This document shows positions 15,355 through 23,144 of a stretch of DNA of 26,324 nt, one piece after another. The first letter of the stretch is position 1, and each line of letters begins with the position of its first letter. Position numbers and translations under genes: made by a program. The stretch lies in contig JAFUPE010000026.1 of NCBI GenBank assembly GCA_017481395.1, forward strand, positions 1 to 26,324, given 5' to 3'. Source of the stretch: Ruminococcus sp. (GTDB lineage: Bacteria; Bacillota_A; Clostridia; Oscillospirales; Acutalibacteraceae). A model generated the notes under the pieces. The model did no database searches. It saw only the letters and a program-made list of their open reading frames with translations, and had not been told where the DNA came from.

Positions 15355-16380
15355 ATGTTTTCCTTTGAAAGCGATTACACCGAAGGTGCACACCCTTTAA
15401 TACTTGATGCACTTGTGCGTACAAACATGGAGCAGTTAAGCGGCTACGGATTTGATAAATACTGCAGTAGTGCCAAAGAAAAAATCAGAAAAGTCTGCGG
15501 TAGAGAAGACGCTGAGGTTTTCTTTATTTCCGGCGGTACTCAGACAAACCAAATTGTTATTGACACTGTGCTTAACCCTTACGAAGGCGTAATAAGCACC
15601 ACCACAGGTCACATAGAAGGCCACGAAGCAGGTGCTGTTGAATTTACAGGTCACAAGGTGCTTACTGTCCCCCACCACATGGGCAAAATGGATGCCGCTG
15701 ACCTTAAAAATCTTCTTGAGAGCTTTTATGGTGATGATAACCATGACCACATGGTTTTTCCCGGTATGGTTTACATTTCTCACCCATCTGAATACGGCAC
15801 ACTATATACTCTTGACGAGCTGACTAAACTGAGCAAAATCTGTAAGGAATACAATATTCCTCTTTTCCTTGACGGAGCAAGACTGGGCTACGGTCTTATG
15901 AGCCAAGGCACCGACGTTACTCTCAAAGACATTGCAAGACTTTGCGATATATTCTATATTGGTGGTACAAAAGTTGGTGCACTATGCGGTGAAGCAGTTG
16001 TGTTTACTCATAATAACACCCCCAAGCATTTCTTTACAAGCATAAAGCAACATGGTGCACTTCTTGCTAAGGGCAGACTTTTAGGCGTGCAGTTTGATAC
16101 ACTGTTTACTGATGACCTTTACTTTAAAATTTCCAAAAATGCTATTGATAAGGCTGACAGAATGAGGCTTGCTTTCAAAGAAAAAGGCTACAAGTTTTTT
16201 ATAAACACTATCACTAACCAGATTTTTATTGTTCTTGAAAACACAAAGATGCAAGAGCTTAAAAAATCCGTTTCCTTCGGCTTTTGGGAAAAATGCGATG
16301 ACAACCATACTGTTGTTCGTTTTGCTTCAAGCTGGGCAACCACCGACGAGGCTGTGGACAAATTAATAGAACTGATTTAA
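15355..16380 (+). CDS. Low-specificity threonine aldolase-like PLP enzyme
   Basis: PLP fold-type I enzyme of the beta-eliminating lyase/threonine aldolase family, 341 residues; the family cleaves threonine to glycine and acetaldehyde. Marks: SGGTQTNQIVID (residues 59-70), the GHIEGHEAGAVE segment, LDGARLGYGL with Asp173, and the Schiff-base lysine in YIGGTKVGALCGEAV (Lys206). The ATG has GAAAGGATG upstream, and the gene shares the azlCD transcript. The coupling with an amino-acid exporter is suggestive but the true substrate could be another beta-hydroxy amino acid. A terminator follows 4 bases after the stop. Confidence 0.87.
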   Translation: MFSFESDYTEGAHPLILDALVRTNMEQLSGYGFDKYCSSAKEKIRKVCGREDAEVFFISGGTQTNQIVIDTVLNPYEGVISTTTGHIEGHEAGAVEFTGHKVLTVPHHMGKMDAADLKNLLESFYGDDNHDHMVFPGMVYISHPSEYGTLYTLDELTKLSKICKEYNIPLFLDGARLGYGLMSQGTDVTLKDIARLCDIFYIGGTKVGALCGEAVVFTHNNTPKHFFTSIKQHGALLAKGRLLGVQFDTLFTDDLYFKISKNAIDKADRMRLAFKEKGYKFFINTITNQIFIVLENTKMQELKKSVSFGFWEKCDDNHTVVRFASSWATTDEAVDKLIELI

Positions 16381-16384
16381 AAGA

Positions 16385-16417
16385 AAACTCTCGGCTTATA
16401 TTAAAAGCCGAGAGTTT
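16385..16417. terminator. Bidirectional terminator between the threonine aldolase gene and gltS
   Basis: A 13-bp stem (16385-16397 with 16405-16417) with a 7-base loop. Both 3' arms end in TTT; the - side continues TCTTTT, so it is stronger for gltS. Confidence 0.84.
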
Positions 16418-16431
16418 CATTATGATTAATT

Positions 16432-17817
16432 TTATTTTTTCTTGTTTTTCTTTTTGCCTACAAGAAGCATAAAAAGTGTTAGCGCTGCAAGATAAAAACT
16501 TGCCAGTGCAAGAGCAATCCACACTGCTGTGTCACCGTTAGCTGCATACTTAACTAATATAAGCACAGGAAAACCGAAAGCTATACCAAAAGAACTGCCT
16601 ACAACAAGCTGGTTTGAAGCAGGGGTTTCAAACTCAGGGTCAATTTCTCTTAAAAGAAGCACACCCGAGCTTATTGTACCTGTAAGCATACCGAACATAC
16701 CAAGAAATGCTTCATACTTATAGTTGGGATAAATCTTATTACACAAAAACTTAAGATACAAAAAGGTAACCAAACCACCCACAACAGAAAGTAGAATAAA
16801 TGGTACCCAATAACCCTTAAGGTCAGAAATATCAATACTTGCAATACCTGTGATAATCATAAGGTCAAAGGCAAGACCCGAAATCCTGCTTAAAAGATAA
16901 TTGTTCTGATACTGTCGGGTCATAAGCTTTGTTTTGCGAAGACCGGTGATACAGGAACGGACAATTATTGCAACAAGTGAGCCTAATATAAAGTTAAAGC
17001 CCCAAACAAAAGAAGACACCGTGTTCTTAAGTCCGTCAGAAATAAGCCCTGCCAACGACTCGATACCAAGAGTAAGTAGGAATGTAAGAAGATAAACCAT
17101 ACCCACAAGTGCAAACTGAATGCTGAATTTATCAATAGACTCTGCAATGGGTATTTCGTTTGCGTGCTGATAAGCGTCAACGGTTACCGAGCCTGAAATG
17201 TTGCGTTTATCTTTTACTCTTTTAAGCTTGCCTTTTTTGCTGAGCACATTAAGATAAATAACACCGCAAACACAGGCACACAAAAAGCCCATAGCCGCAA
17301 GAGAAAGACCGAAGCTCTTGCCGCCTGCCATACCTGACTGCTCGTAAAGAGTACCAATATTATTAGCCTGACCGGGGCCCTGACCATAAGCCATAGGAAG
17401 CAAAACACCACTTGCCTTGAAAAGGTCAGGCATAAATGTGTAGGCAAGCGTCATTGTAATAATAAGTCCTGCCACTGCCTGCACAAGATATGTACCAACT
17501 ATAAGGGCACCGCTTTTTGCACCTGTAAGTGCTGTTTCCGAGGTGTCTTTTTCGGGGACCTTCAATGATAGGGCAATAAATCCGAAACCAAGTGAATGGT
17601 AAGTAATTTTCTCAAGAAAAATCGGGTCAATATTAATTATTCCCGTTGATTTAATGGCGAGAAGAATAAAACCTGCAATAACTGCTGTAGGCATAAGGCT
17701 GTTTTTAATAAACTTAACCTTTCGTCTTAAAATATTCGACAGGATAATAAGTGCCGCTATAATTCCGACCTGAATTATCGGATTCCAAAGGGAGGTATTT
17801 GCTGCAGAATAATCCAT
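16432..17817 (-). CDS. gltS: Sodium/glutamate symporter, GltS family
   Basis: Sodium-coupled glutamate carrier, 461 residues, about ten to twelve membrane spans. Family marks are the first half loop MAYGQGPGQANNIGTLYE, an N-terminal SLMPTAVIAGFILL segment, and the second-half equivalent FGMLTGTISSGVLLLREIDP with VVGSSFGIAFGFP. A basic cytoplasmic loop (KKGKLKRVKDKR) separates the halves. The C-terminus is a Lys/Asn tail. ATG 17817 shares TAATG with the upstream zinc-ribbon gene; GGAGG lies 10 bases upstream. Being coupled to an acyltransferase gene is odd for GltS and gives no functional clue. Confidence 0.88.
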   Translation of the reverse strand: MDYSAANTSLWNPIIQVGIIAALIILSNILRRKVKFIKNSLMPTAVIAGFILLAIKSTGIINIDPIFLEKITYHSLGFGFIALSLKVPEKDTSETALTGAKSGALIVGTYLVQAVAGLIITMTLAYTFMPDLFKASGVLLPMAYGQGPGQANNIGTLYEQSGMAGGKSFGLSLAAMGFLCACVCGVIYLNVLSKKGKLKRVKDKRNISGSVTVDAYQHANEIPIAESIDKFSIQFALVGMVYLLTFLLTLGIESLAGLISDGLKNTVSSFVWGFNFILGSLVAIIVRSCITGLRKTKLMTRQYQNNYLLSRISGLAFDLMIITGIASIDISDLKGYWVPFILLSVVGGLVTFLYLKFLCNKIYPNYKYEAFLGMFGMLTGTISSGVLLLREIDPEFETPASNQLVVGSSFGIAFGFPVLILVKYAANGDTAVWIALALASFYLAALTLFMLLVGKKKNKKK

Positions 17818-18305
17818 TATATTTTCGCCTCCGTTAAAGCTTTATTTTTTATAGCTCCGAAATAGAGCATAAACTTAAGAGCGTTGGTGTCCTTAGGAGT
17901 AATAACCTCGTAGTAATCTTTACCCACCGAGAAAACCACGGCATTCTGGCCATGCATAGCCAAGTCAGACATATCGGATACAGAAACCTCAAACTGCCCA
18001 ACCTTAAAGCTTTTTGGGGTCATAGTAAGCCTTCCCGAAGAAACCTGAGTTTCGACATGATTTTTAACTGTAGACATAACCGCATTTTCTGTAGTATAAG
18101 CTATACCTGCCTTTAGGTCGTTCTCAATTTCATGCTTCTGCCAGTCTGAAAGCTCTTTAACGGTTTTTTGTTTTATTCCTTCAATCATTCCGTACTCTGT
18201 GTACTTAAAGGACAATCCGCATTCACTGCACAGTACAGTGTCTCCATCTGAGCTTAAAGTCTCGCGTTTGCCGCACTTGGGACAAATGAAAAGCAGTTTT
18301 TCCAA
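17817..18305 (-). CDS. Zinc-ribbon protein, possibly the detached C-terminus of the acyltransferase
   Basis: A 162-residue protein, not clearly recognised. The N-terminus carries a zinc ribbon with Cys8, Cys11, Cys26 and Cys29 (CPKC and CSEC). The rest is a mixed alpha/beta region including SDWQKHEIENDL, GRLTMTPKSFKVGQ and a final TPKDTNALKFMLYFGAI. The only fitting start is TTG 18305, with no Shine-Dalgarno sequence. The frame is the same as that of the acyltransferase, separated from its TAA by one codon (AGC). I recall related clostridial acyltransferases with a similar C-terminal zinc ribbon, so this may be a tail cut off by one stop, or a readthrough product. Confidence 0.65.
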   Translation of the reverse strand: MEKLLFICPKCGKRETLSSDGDTVLCSECGLSFKYTEYGMIEGIKQKTVKELSDWQKHEIENDLKAGIAYTTENAVMSTVKNHVETQVSSGRLTMTPKSFKVGQFEVSVSDMSDLAMHGQNAVVFSVGKDYYEVITPKDTNALKFMLYFGAIKNKALTEAKI

Positions 18306-18308
18306 GCT

Positions 18309-18962
18309 TTATGCAAGGTTTTTGCCTTTATATCTCTGAGGATTTGCCATCTGTCGATCATAGGCATCCTCATACAAGTCGGTAATGATAATATTATAAA
18401 TTTCATCAGCAGACATTGTACTAAGCTGTTCCTTTGAGTAAACATTCTGCACCTTACCGCTGATTTTACCGCGACGCAGATTTGTGCTCCACATAGGGCT
18501 TACAAAATAACCGCCTGTAATTTTATAGGTAACCAGTCCGCACTTAGCACTTTGAATAAGCTTTGCCGTCGAGGGTAAAATTGGATTTGTAACACCGTCC
18601 CAGCTTCTTGCACCCTCGGCAAACATACATACGTTTTTGCCCTTACGCACATGCCTTATAATATCAAGCACAGTGGCAGAGGCTACGGTACCTTTGGGTC
18701 TCATTATGGGTTCGAAGCCCCATTTTAAAAGCTTGTAGGCAAACTTCCATCTTGAAATATGCTCACTACCTACCAGATACATGTTTTTCTTAAAGCTTAC
18801 GCCTACAAACACAGGGTCCCAATCAGTTACATGGTTTGAAAGCACTATGTAATTTTCGGGCAAGTCCTTGGCTACTTCGTATTTATAGCCAAATTTCAAT
18901 CTTAGAAAAAGCCCGACAGGTGCCCTCAGCACAGACCATACAACCTTATGACGCTTTTTCAC
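18309..18962 (-). CDS. 1-acyl-sn-glycerol-3-phosphate acyltransferase-like (PlsC family)
   Basis: Acyltransferase of the LPLAT family, 217 residues, acting at the membrane in phospholipid synthesis. The catalytic HX4D motif is NHVTDWDP with His44 and Asp49; the acceptor motif is EGARSWDG with Glu116. The N-terminus is basic and hydrophobic (WSVLRAPVGLFLRLKFGYKY). GTG 18962 is preferred over TTG 18965, because AAGGAGG ends 6 bases before the GTG. First gene of a three-gene operon with the zinc-ribbon gene and gltS. The TAA at 18309-18311 is followed in frame by the zinc-ribbon reading frame. Confidence 0.86.
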   Translation of the reverse strand: MKKRHKVVWSVLRAPVGLFLRLKFGYKYEVAKDLPENYIVLSNHVTDWDPVFVGVSFKKNMYLVGSEHISRWKFAYKLLKWGFEPIMRPKGTVASATVLDIIRHVRKGKNVCMFAEGARSWDGVTNPILPSTAKLIQSAKCGLVTYKITGGYFVSPMWSTNLRRGKISGKVQNVYSKEQLSTMSADEIYNIIITDLYEDAYDRQMANPQRYKGKNLA

Positions 18963-19011
18963 CAAACCCCTCCTTTCGGTGAATACATATATAGTTATTT
19001 TAACACAAATA

Positions 19012-19039
19012 ATTATAAAAATCTATAGCATTTTGTAAA
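19012..19039 (-). promoter_or_regulatory. Promoter for plsC-like/zinc ribbon/gltS operon
   Basis: On the - strand TTTACA (19034-19039), a 16-base spacer and TATAAT (19012-19017). It sits divergent to the cysK promoter and overlaps repeated ACAAAT/ATTTGT half-sites. Confidence 0.5.
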
Positions 19040-19079
19040 ACAAATCAAAATTTGTCATCTCAAAATTGTGGTAATTAAT

Positions 19080-19108
19080 TTGACATGAAATATAGGCTAT
19101 GATAATAT
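19080..19108 (+). promoter_or_regulatory. Promoter for cysK
   Basis: TTGACA (19080-19085) with TAATAT at 19103-19108 gives a 17-base spacer. The -35 is perfect; the -10 is approximate. The ribosome binding site AAGGAG (19120-19125) follows. Confidence 0.65.
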
Positions 19109-19135
19109 ATTCACTATAAAAGGAGATGCTTAACT

Positions 19136-20065
19136 ATGCCTAAAATTTACACGTCTGCTGATATGCTTATTGGCAACACTCCCTTACTTGAGCTTACAAA
19201 TATTGAAAAAAGCCTTAACCTGAAGGCTAAAATTCTTGCAAAGCTCGAATTTCTGAATCCCGGCGGCTCGGTAAAAGACCGAGTTGCAAAGGCAATGATT
19301 GACGAATATGAGAAAAAAGGAATCCTCGGAAAAGATTCTGTAATTATCGAGCCCACGTCAGGCAATACAGGCATAGGACTTTCTTTGGTTGCCGCCGCAA
19401 GAGGCTACAAAGTTATTATTGTAATGCCCGACTCTATGAGCATGGAAAGACGAGTTTTAATGAAAGCATACGGTGCCGAGCTTGTGCTGACCGACGGAGC
19501 CAAAGGTATGTCAGGTGCTATCGAAAAAGCCGAAAAGCTAAAAAGCGAAATCCCAAACAGCATTATTGCAGGGCAATTTACCAACCCTGCAAACCCCAAG
19601 GCTCATTTTGACACCACAGGTCCCGAAATTTTTGAAGATACAGAGGGTCAGGTTGATGTTTTCGTTGCAGGTGTGGGCACCGGCGGCACAATTACAGGCA
19701 CAGGCAAGTACCTTAAATCAAAGAAAAGCAACATACAAATCGTAGCTGTAGAGCCCGACACCTCGGCTGTGCTTTCAGGAAAAAGTGCAGGAAGTCACAA
19801 GCTTCAGGGCATTGGTGCAGGCTTTATTCCCGAAGTATTGGATACAGAAATCATCGACGAAATCATTGCTGTATCAGCCGAAGATGCCTTTAACGCAGGC
19901 AGACTTATAGGCAAAACCGAAGGAGTTCTCGTTGGGATTTCCTCGGGTGCCGCACTTTTTGCGGCTATTGAGCTTGCTAAGAAAGAGGAAAACAAAGGCA
20001 AAAATATCGTTGTGCTTCTTCCCGACACAGGCGACAGATATCTTTCTACAGAACTGTTCTCGTAA
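19136..20065 (+). CDS. cysK: Cysteine synthase (O-acetylserine sulfhydrylase)
   Basis: Makes cysteine from O-acetylserine and sulfide, 309 residues. The PLP lysine is Lys47 in NPGGSVKDR; the substrate loop is EPTSGNTGIGLS (residues 72-83); the PLP-phosphate loop is GVGTGGTITGTGKYLK. The end is LLPDTGDRYLSTELF. All typical of the CysK group rather than cystathionine beta-synthase, as no CBS domain follows. It is monocistronic, with its own promoter and an intrinsic terminator. Confidence 0.95.
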   Translation: MPKIYTSADMLIGNTPLLELTNIEKSLNLKAKILAKLEFLNPGGSVKDRVAKAMIDEYEKKGILGKDSVIIEPTSGNTGIGLSLVAAARGYKVIIVMPDSMSMERRVLMKAYGAELVLTDGAKGMSGAIEKAEKLKSEIPNSIIAGQFTNPANPKAHFDTTGPEIFEDTEGQVDVFVAGVGTGGTITGTGKYLKSKKSNIQIVAVEPDTSAVLSGKSAGSHKLQGIGAGFIPEVLDTEIIDEIIAVSAEDAFNAGRLIGKTEGVLVGISSGAALFAAIELAKKEENKGKNIVVLLPDTGDRYLSTELFS

Positions 20066-20070
20066 GCTTT

Positions 20071-20100
20071 ATTGCTCCCTTTTGAAGGGAGCAATTTTTA
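20071..20100 (+). terminator. Intrinsic terminator after cysK
   Basis: An 11-bp stem (20071-20081 with 20085-20095), tight TTG loop, then TTTT. It starts 5 bases after the cysK stop. Confidence 0.9.
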
Positions 20101-20112
20101 TACAAATATTAG

Positions 20113-20141
20113 TTGATTTTTGGCTTATATGCTGATATAAT
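20113..20141 (+). promoter_or_regulatory. Promoter for the nucleotidyltransferase-family gene
   Basis: TTGATT (20113-20118), a 17-base spacer and TATAAT (20136-20141), 30 bases before the ATG. Confidence 0.72.
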
Positions 20142-20171
20142 TGTTTTATATGTTTGAAAGGCGGTGGAAAA

Positions 20172-21323
20172 ATGCAGGACACAGAGTTACTTAAATACGG
20201 TAAATATTTAACTTCTCTTATCTCTTCTGTAATTCTTAACACCCAACCGCCCGAACCCTTTGAGGGTATAGACTGGACTAAGCTTTTCAAGCTTGCCAAA
20301 AAGCACGATACTGCAGTAATGATTTTTCCTGCTATCATTAATATGGAGTTGCCCGAGGAAGCCCGAGCTCTATTTTTAAACGACAAAAACAGAATGGTAG
20401 CACGTAGCACAAGACAAACCATAGAAGCCGAAAACGTTATGAACGAGCTTGAGCGAAATTCTATTAAATATATTAAGCTCAAAGGCTCTCATATTAGAAA
20501 GATATATCCATTCGATTATATGCGTACCTTTTCAGATATCGACCTCTGCTTAAGTGATGAAGACAGAAAAAAAGCACGGCCTATAATGGAAAGCTTAGGC
20601 TACACTTTTGGCGGTGCAAACGAGTATCACGACGAATATGAACGAGATAATTTTTATTTTTTTGAATTACATTCTCATATAGTCCCCCCTTCTGCTTCTT
20701 ATCACGCTGTTTTTGAAGAACCTTTCTCAAAATCTGTTGCAGTTAATGGTAGTAAATTCTGTTATGAGTTTAATAATGAATACTTATACCTTAATCTTAT
20801 TTTTCATTTGCATAAACATTTCGTTAGGAGTGGCTGTGGAATAAGGCTTTTCACCGACCTCCTTGTATATGAGAATTATGTTAATGATGTTGATTGGAAC
20901 TTCATAAAATCTATTTTAAAAGAATATGACCTGCTTGATTTTTTTAATACTGTTCAAAAACTTAACGAATTTTTCTTTTATAAAAAAAACGCAGATAAAA
21001 ACATAAAAACGATTGCCGAATATATTTTTAAAAATCAAACCTCAGGCATAAATAACAATTTTGTTGCTAATTTTAGCTTTTGGGGAAAAATCAAGTATTT
21101 ATTAAAAATCTGGTTTCCTCCCGCCAAAGAGCTTGCATTCAGGTATCCTGTACTTGAAAAGGCACCTGTTTTGCTTCCTGTATGCTGGGTAAGACGTATT
21201 TTCTACTCACTGTTTTTCAATCGTTCTGCTTTTACAACACAGGTAAATAATGTTAAAAAATTCAACAGCGAAGAGTTTAAGGAAATAAAAAACGCACGAG
21301 ACTTGGCTACTAAAAACAAATAA
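20172..21323 (+). CDS. Nucleotidyltransferase family protein (NTP_transf_5-like)
   Basis: A 383-residue protein resembling the uncharacterised nucleotidyltransferase family Pfam NTP_transf_5. Its marks are IKYIKLKGSHIRKIYP and then MRTFSDIDLCL, where the Asp pair (DID) would bind metal. The later FTDLLVYENYVNDVDWNFI is also typical. The C-terminal third is helical, with basic and aromatic residues. ATG 20172 is preferred (AAAGG and GGTGG upstream) over an in-frame TTG at 20154. In other bacteria this family often lies near polysaccharide or peptide-modification genes, but none is here; the substrate is unknown. The second half of the gene is visibly more AT-rich than the first. Confidence 0.78.
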   Translation: MQDTELLKYGKYLTSLISSVILNTQPPEPFEGIDWTKLFKLAKKHDTAVMIFPAIINMELPEEARALFLNDKNRMVARSTRQTIEAENVMNELERNSIKYIKLKGSHIRKIYPFDYMRTFSDIDLCLSDEDRKKARPIMESLGYTFGGANEYHDEYERDNFYFFELHSHIVPPSASYHAVFEEPFSKSVAVNGSKFCYEFNNEYLYLNLIFHLHKHFVRSGCGIRLFTDLLVYENYVNDVDWNFIKSILKEYDLLDFFNTVQKLNEFFFYKKNADKNIKTIAEYIFKNQTSGINNNFVANFSFWGKIKYLLKIWFPPAKELAFRYPVLEKAPVLLPVCWVRRIFYSLFFNRSAFTTQVNNVKKFNSEEFKEIKNARDLATKNK

Positions 21324-21331
21324 TACAATTT

Positions 21332-21364
21332 TGACCGCAGATTATCTTATCTGCGGTCATTTTT
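21332..21364 (+). terminator. Intrinsic terminator after the nucleotidyltransferase-family gene
   Basis: An 11-bp stem (21332-21342 with 21349-21359), a 6-base loop and TTTTT on the + side. It lies between convergent genes; the - side has a poorer tail. Confidence 0.88.
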
Positions 21365-22985
21365 AATTCATATTGCTTTCTGCTATACTTTCAAGCTCGG
21401 CGTAGGCTGTTTTTTTCATAGGAGTTTTAGGTATATTTCTAATAAAGAATATTTCTTTTGGCTTTGCCTGCAAGGAAATATAGCTCTCAAGGTGTTTTAA
21501 AAGCTCCGTTTTTGTATCTTCACTTTCATCCCGGGAATTGTTAAGCACCGCAAAAACCACTACTGCCTGAATCTTCCTTTTATCCTTAACACCAACCACA
21601 CAGCAATCCTTTACCTTTTCGTGCATTAAAAGAACCTTTTCGATCTCGGAAGGGTACACGTTATAACCATTGGTAACAATAATCCGCTTTAGTCTTTGCT
21701 TAAAGTAAACAAAACCGCTATTATCCATAAAACCTATATCTCCCGTATGAAGCCATACCCTGCCATCACTGTGAGTTTTCAGAGTCTTTTGTGTTTCGGC
21801 TTCGTCGTCAAAATAGCCCTTCATAACCATATTACCCGAAATACATATTTCTCCTGCTTCGCCAGAGGGAACCTCGTCGGCAGTATTGATTTTTACAATT
21901 TTATAAAGGGTGTTAGGGTAAGGTTTGCCAACGCTTTGGGGCCTTTGCTCCTTATCCGGCATAAGACATGACGCCGCCACACACTCGGTTAAACCAAAGC
22001 CCTGACGTATCTGAACTTTAGAATTATGCCGTAGCAGAAAAATATTAAAGCTATGCTGAAGCTCTGTACTCAGACTGTCTCCGCCTGAGAAAACTCCCAA
22101 AAGGTACGATAAATCTGCCTTTTCCAACACTTTTGAATTCATAAGAGGTTCAAGCATTGCAGGCACAACAGCTAAGTAATGAGGCTTGCTTTTTGCAATA
22201 ACCCTGCCAATCTGTTGTCGGTCAAAACGCGGCACAAGAATTGCGTTGCCACCGAAATATAAAACCGTATGAATACATATTCCCAAGCCAAAGCCATGAA
22301 ATACAGGCAAAACCGACAGCATTTTTACTCCCCGGACATTTTGCCCGCAAGCCGCCTCGGTACCTTCTGCTAAAGCATTCAAATTCAAGTTGGTAAGCTC
22401 TACCGCCTTAGGAGTTCCTGTAGTACCGCCCGAAAAAAGAATAACAGCAGTATCGTCATATTTCTGGGGACTTATATAAATATTTCCTCGCTTCTTTTTA
22501 TTAAGCAAATTCTGCCACAAAACCGCTTTAGGCTTTTTGCTTTTAAAAGGAAAACCTATTTCGTCAAACGGTGAGGTTAAAACCAGCACCCTGTCCCCTG
22601 TTTTTTCAAAAACCTTTAAAAGCTTTTCGTAAAGCATATCAATCGCTATAACAAAACCACACGTACACTTGTTTATATAAAACTCAAGCTCAGCCTCAGC
22701 AGACAAAGGCGACACAAAAACAGGTACAGCACCGATGCGGTTAAGTGCGTAAAGCACGTACACCGCCTGAGGCAAGTTTGGCAAGGCTACCAAAACCCTA
22801 TCACCTTTTTGTATGCCGATTTCAAATAAAGCAACCGATAGTCTCTCTACCTTAAAAAGCAATTTTTTGTAGGTTATAGCTCTACCTAAATAAGTCATAG
22901 CTTTTTTATCTTTGCACTCTTTAGCGACCGACATCACCGCTTCACTTATGCTTAAATTAGGGTAAACATGATTTTTGTCGTCCAT
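21363..22985 (-). CDS. AMP-binding acyl-CoA synthetase/ligase
   Basis: ANL-superfamily adenylate-forming enzyme, 540 residues, close to long-chain fatty acid or 4-coumarate CoA ligases. Core motifs: the P-loop FSGGTTGTPK (residues 184-193), QGFGLTE, WLHTGDIG, and the hinge RLKRIIVTNGYNVYPSEIE. The C-terminal catalytic Lys lies in PKTPMKKTAYAELE. The protein is complete. The substrate acid cannot be read from the sequence; no acyl carrier protein, condensation domain or beta-oxidation gene adjoins it, so it stands alone. The ATG has AAAGGA upstream. Promoter at 23015-23043. Confidence 0.88.
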   Translation of the reverse strand: MDDKNHVYPNLSISEAVMSVAKECKDKKAMTYLGRAITYKKLLFKVERLSVALFEIGIQKGDRVLVALPNLPQAVYVLYALNRIGAVPVFVSPLSAEAELEFYINKCTCGFVIAIDMLYEKLLKVFEKTGDRVLVLTSPFDEIGFPFKSKKPKAVLWQNLLNKKKRGNIYISPQKYDDTAVILFSGGTTGTPKAVELTNLNLNALAEGTEAACGQNVRGVKMLSVLPVFHGFGLGICIHTVLYFGGNAILVPRFDRQQIGRVIAKSKPHYLAVVPAMLEPLMNSKVLEKADLSYLLGVFSGGDSLSTELQHSFNIFLLRHNSKVQIRQGFGLTECVAASCLMPDKEQRPQSVGKPYPNTLYKIVKINTADEVPSGEAGEICISGNMVMKGYFDDEAETQKTLKTHSDGRVWLHTGDIGFMDNSGFVYFKQRLKRIIVTNGYNVYPSEIEKVLLMHEKVKDCCVVGVKDKRKIQAVVVFAVLNNSRDESEDTKTELLKHLESYISLQAKPKEIFFIRNIPKTPMKKTAYAELESIAESNMN

Positions 22986-23014
22986 AATAAAATCCTTTGA
23001 TTTATAATGATAAA

Positions 23015-23043
23015 ATTATACTTTTCAAAAAAGCTTCGGTCAA
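23015..23043 (-). promoter_or_regulatory. Promoter for the acyl-CoA synthetase gene
   Basis: On the - strand TTGACC (23038-23043), a 17-base spacer and TATAAT (23015-23020). It is divergent to the znuA-like gene. A short palindrome TTCGT-G-ACGAA (23048-23058) lies just upstream. Confidence 0.68.
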
Positions 23044-23144
23044 ACATTTCGTGACGAATTTTGCGGCAGAAAAATACACTTTATTTTTTCGCTGTAATAT
23101 GATAGAATAAGCCTATGCTAACCGAAAGTGAGATAAGAAAATAT

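Noticed and set aside
15067..15393. A 108-codon Cys- and Lys-rich - strand frame
   Set aside because: It lies across azlD and the start of the threonine aldolase gene, lacks a ribosome binding site and matches no family.
20069..20482. A 137-codon - strand frame crossing the cysK terminator
   Set aside because: It runs over the terminator, the promoter and the start of the nucleotidyltransferase-family gene, with no start signal.
22986..23114. A Zur-type operator between the acyl-CoA synthetase and znuA genes
   Set aside because: The only palindrome, TTCGT-G-ACGAA, is short and does not resemble the known Firmicute Zur box, so I do not call it.
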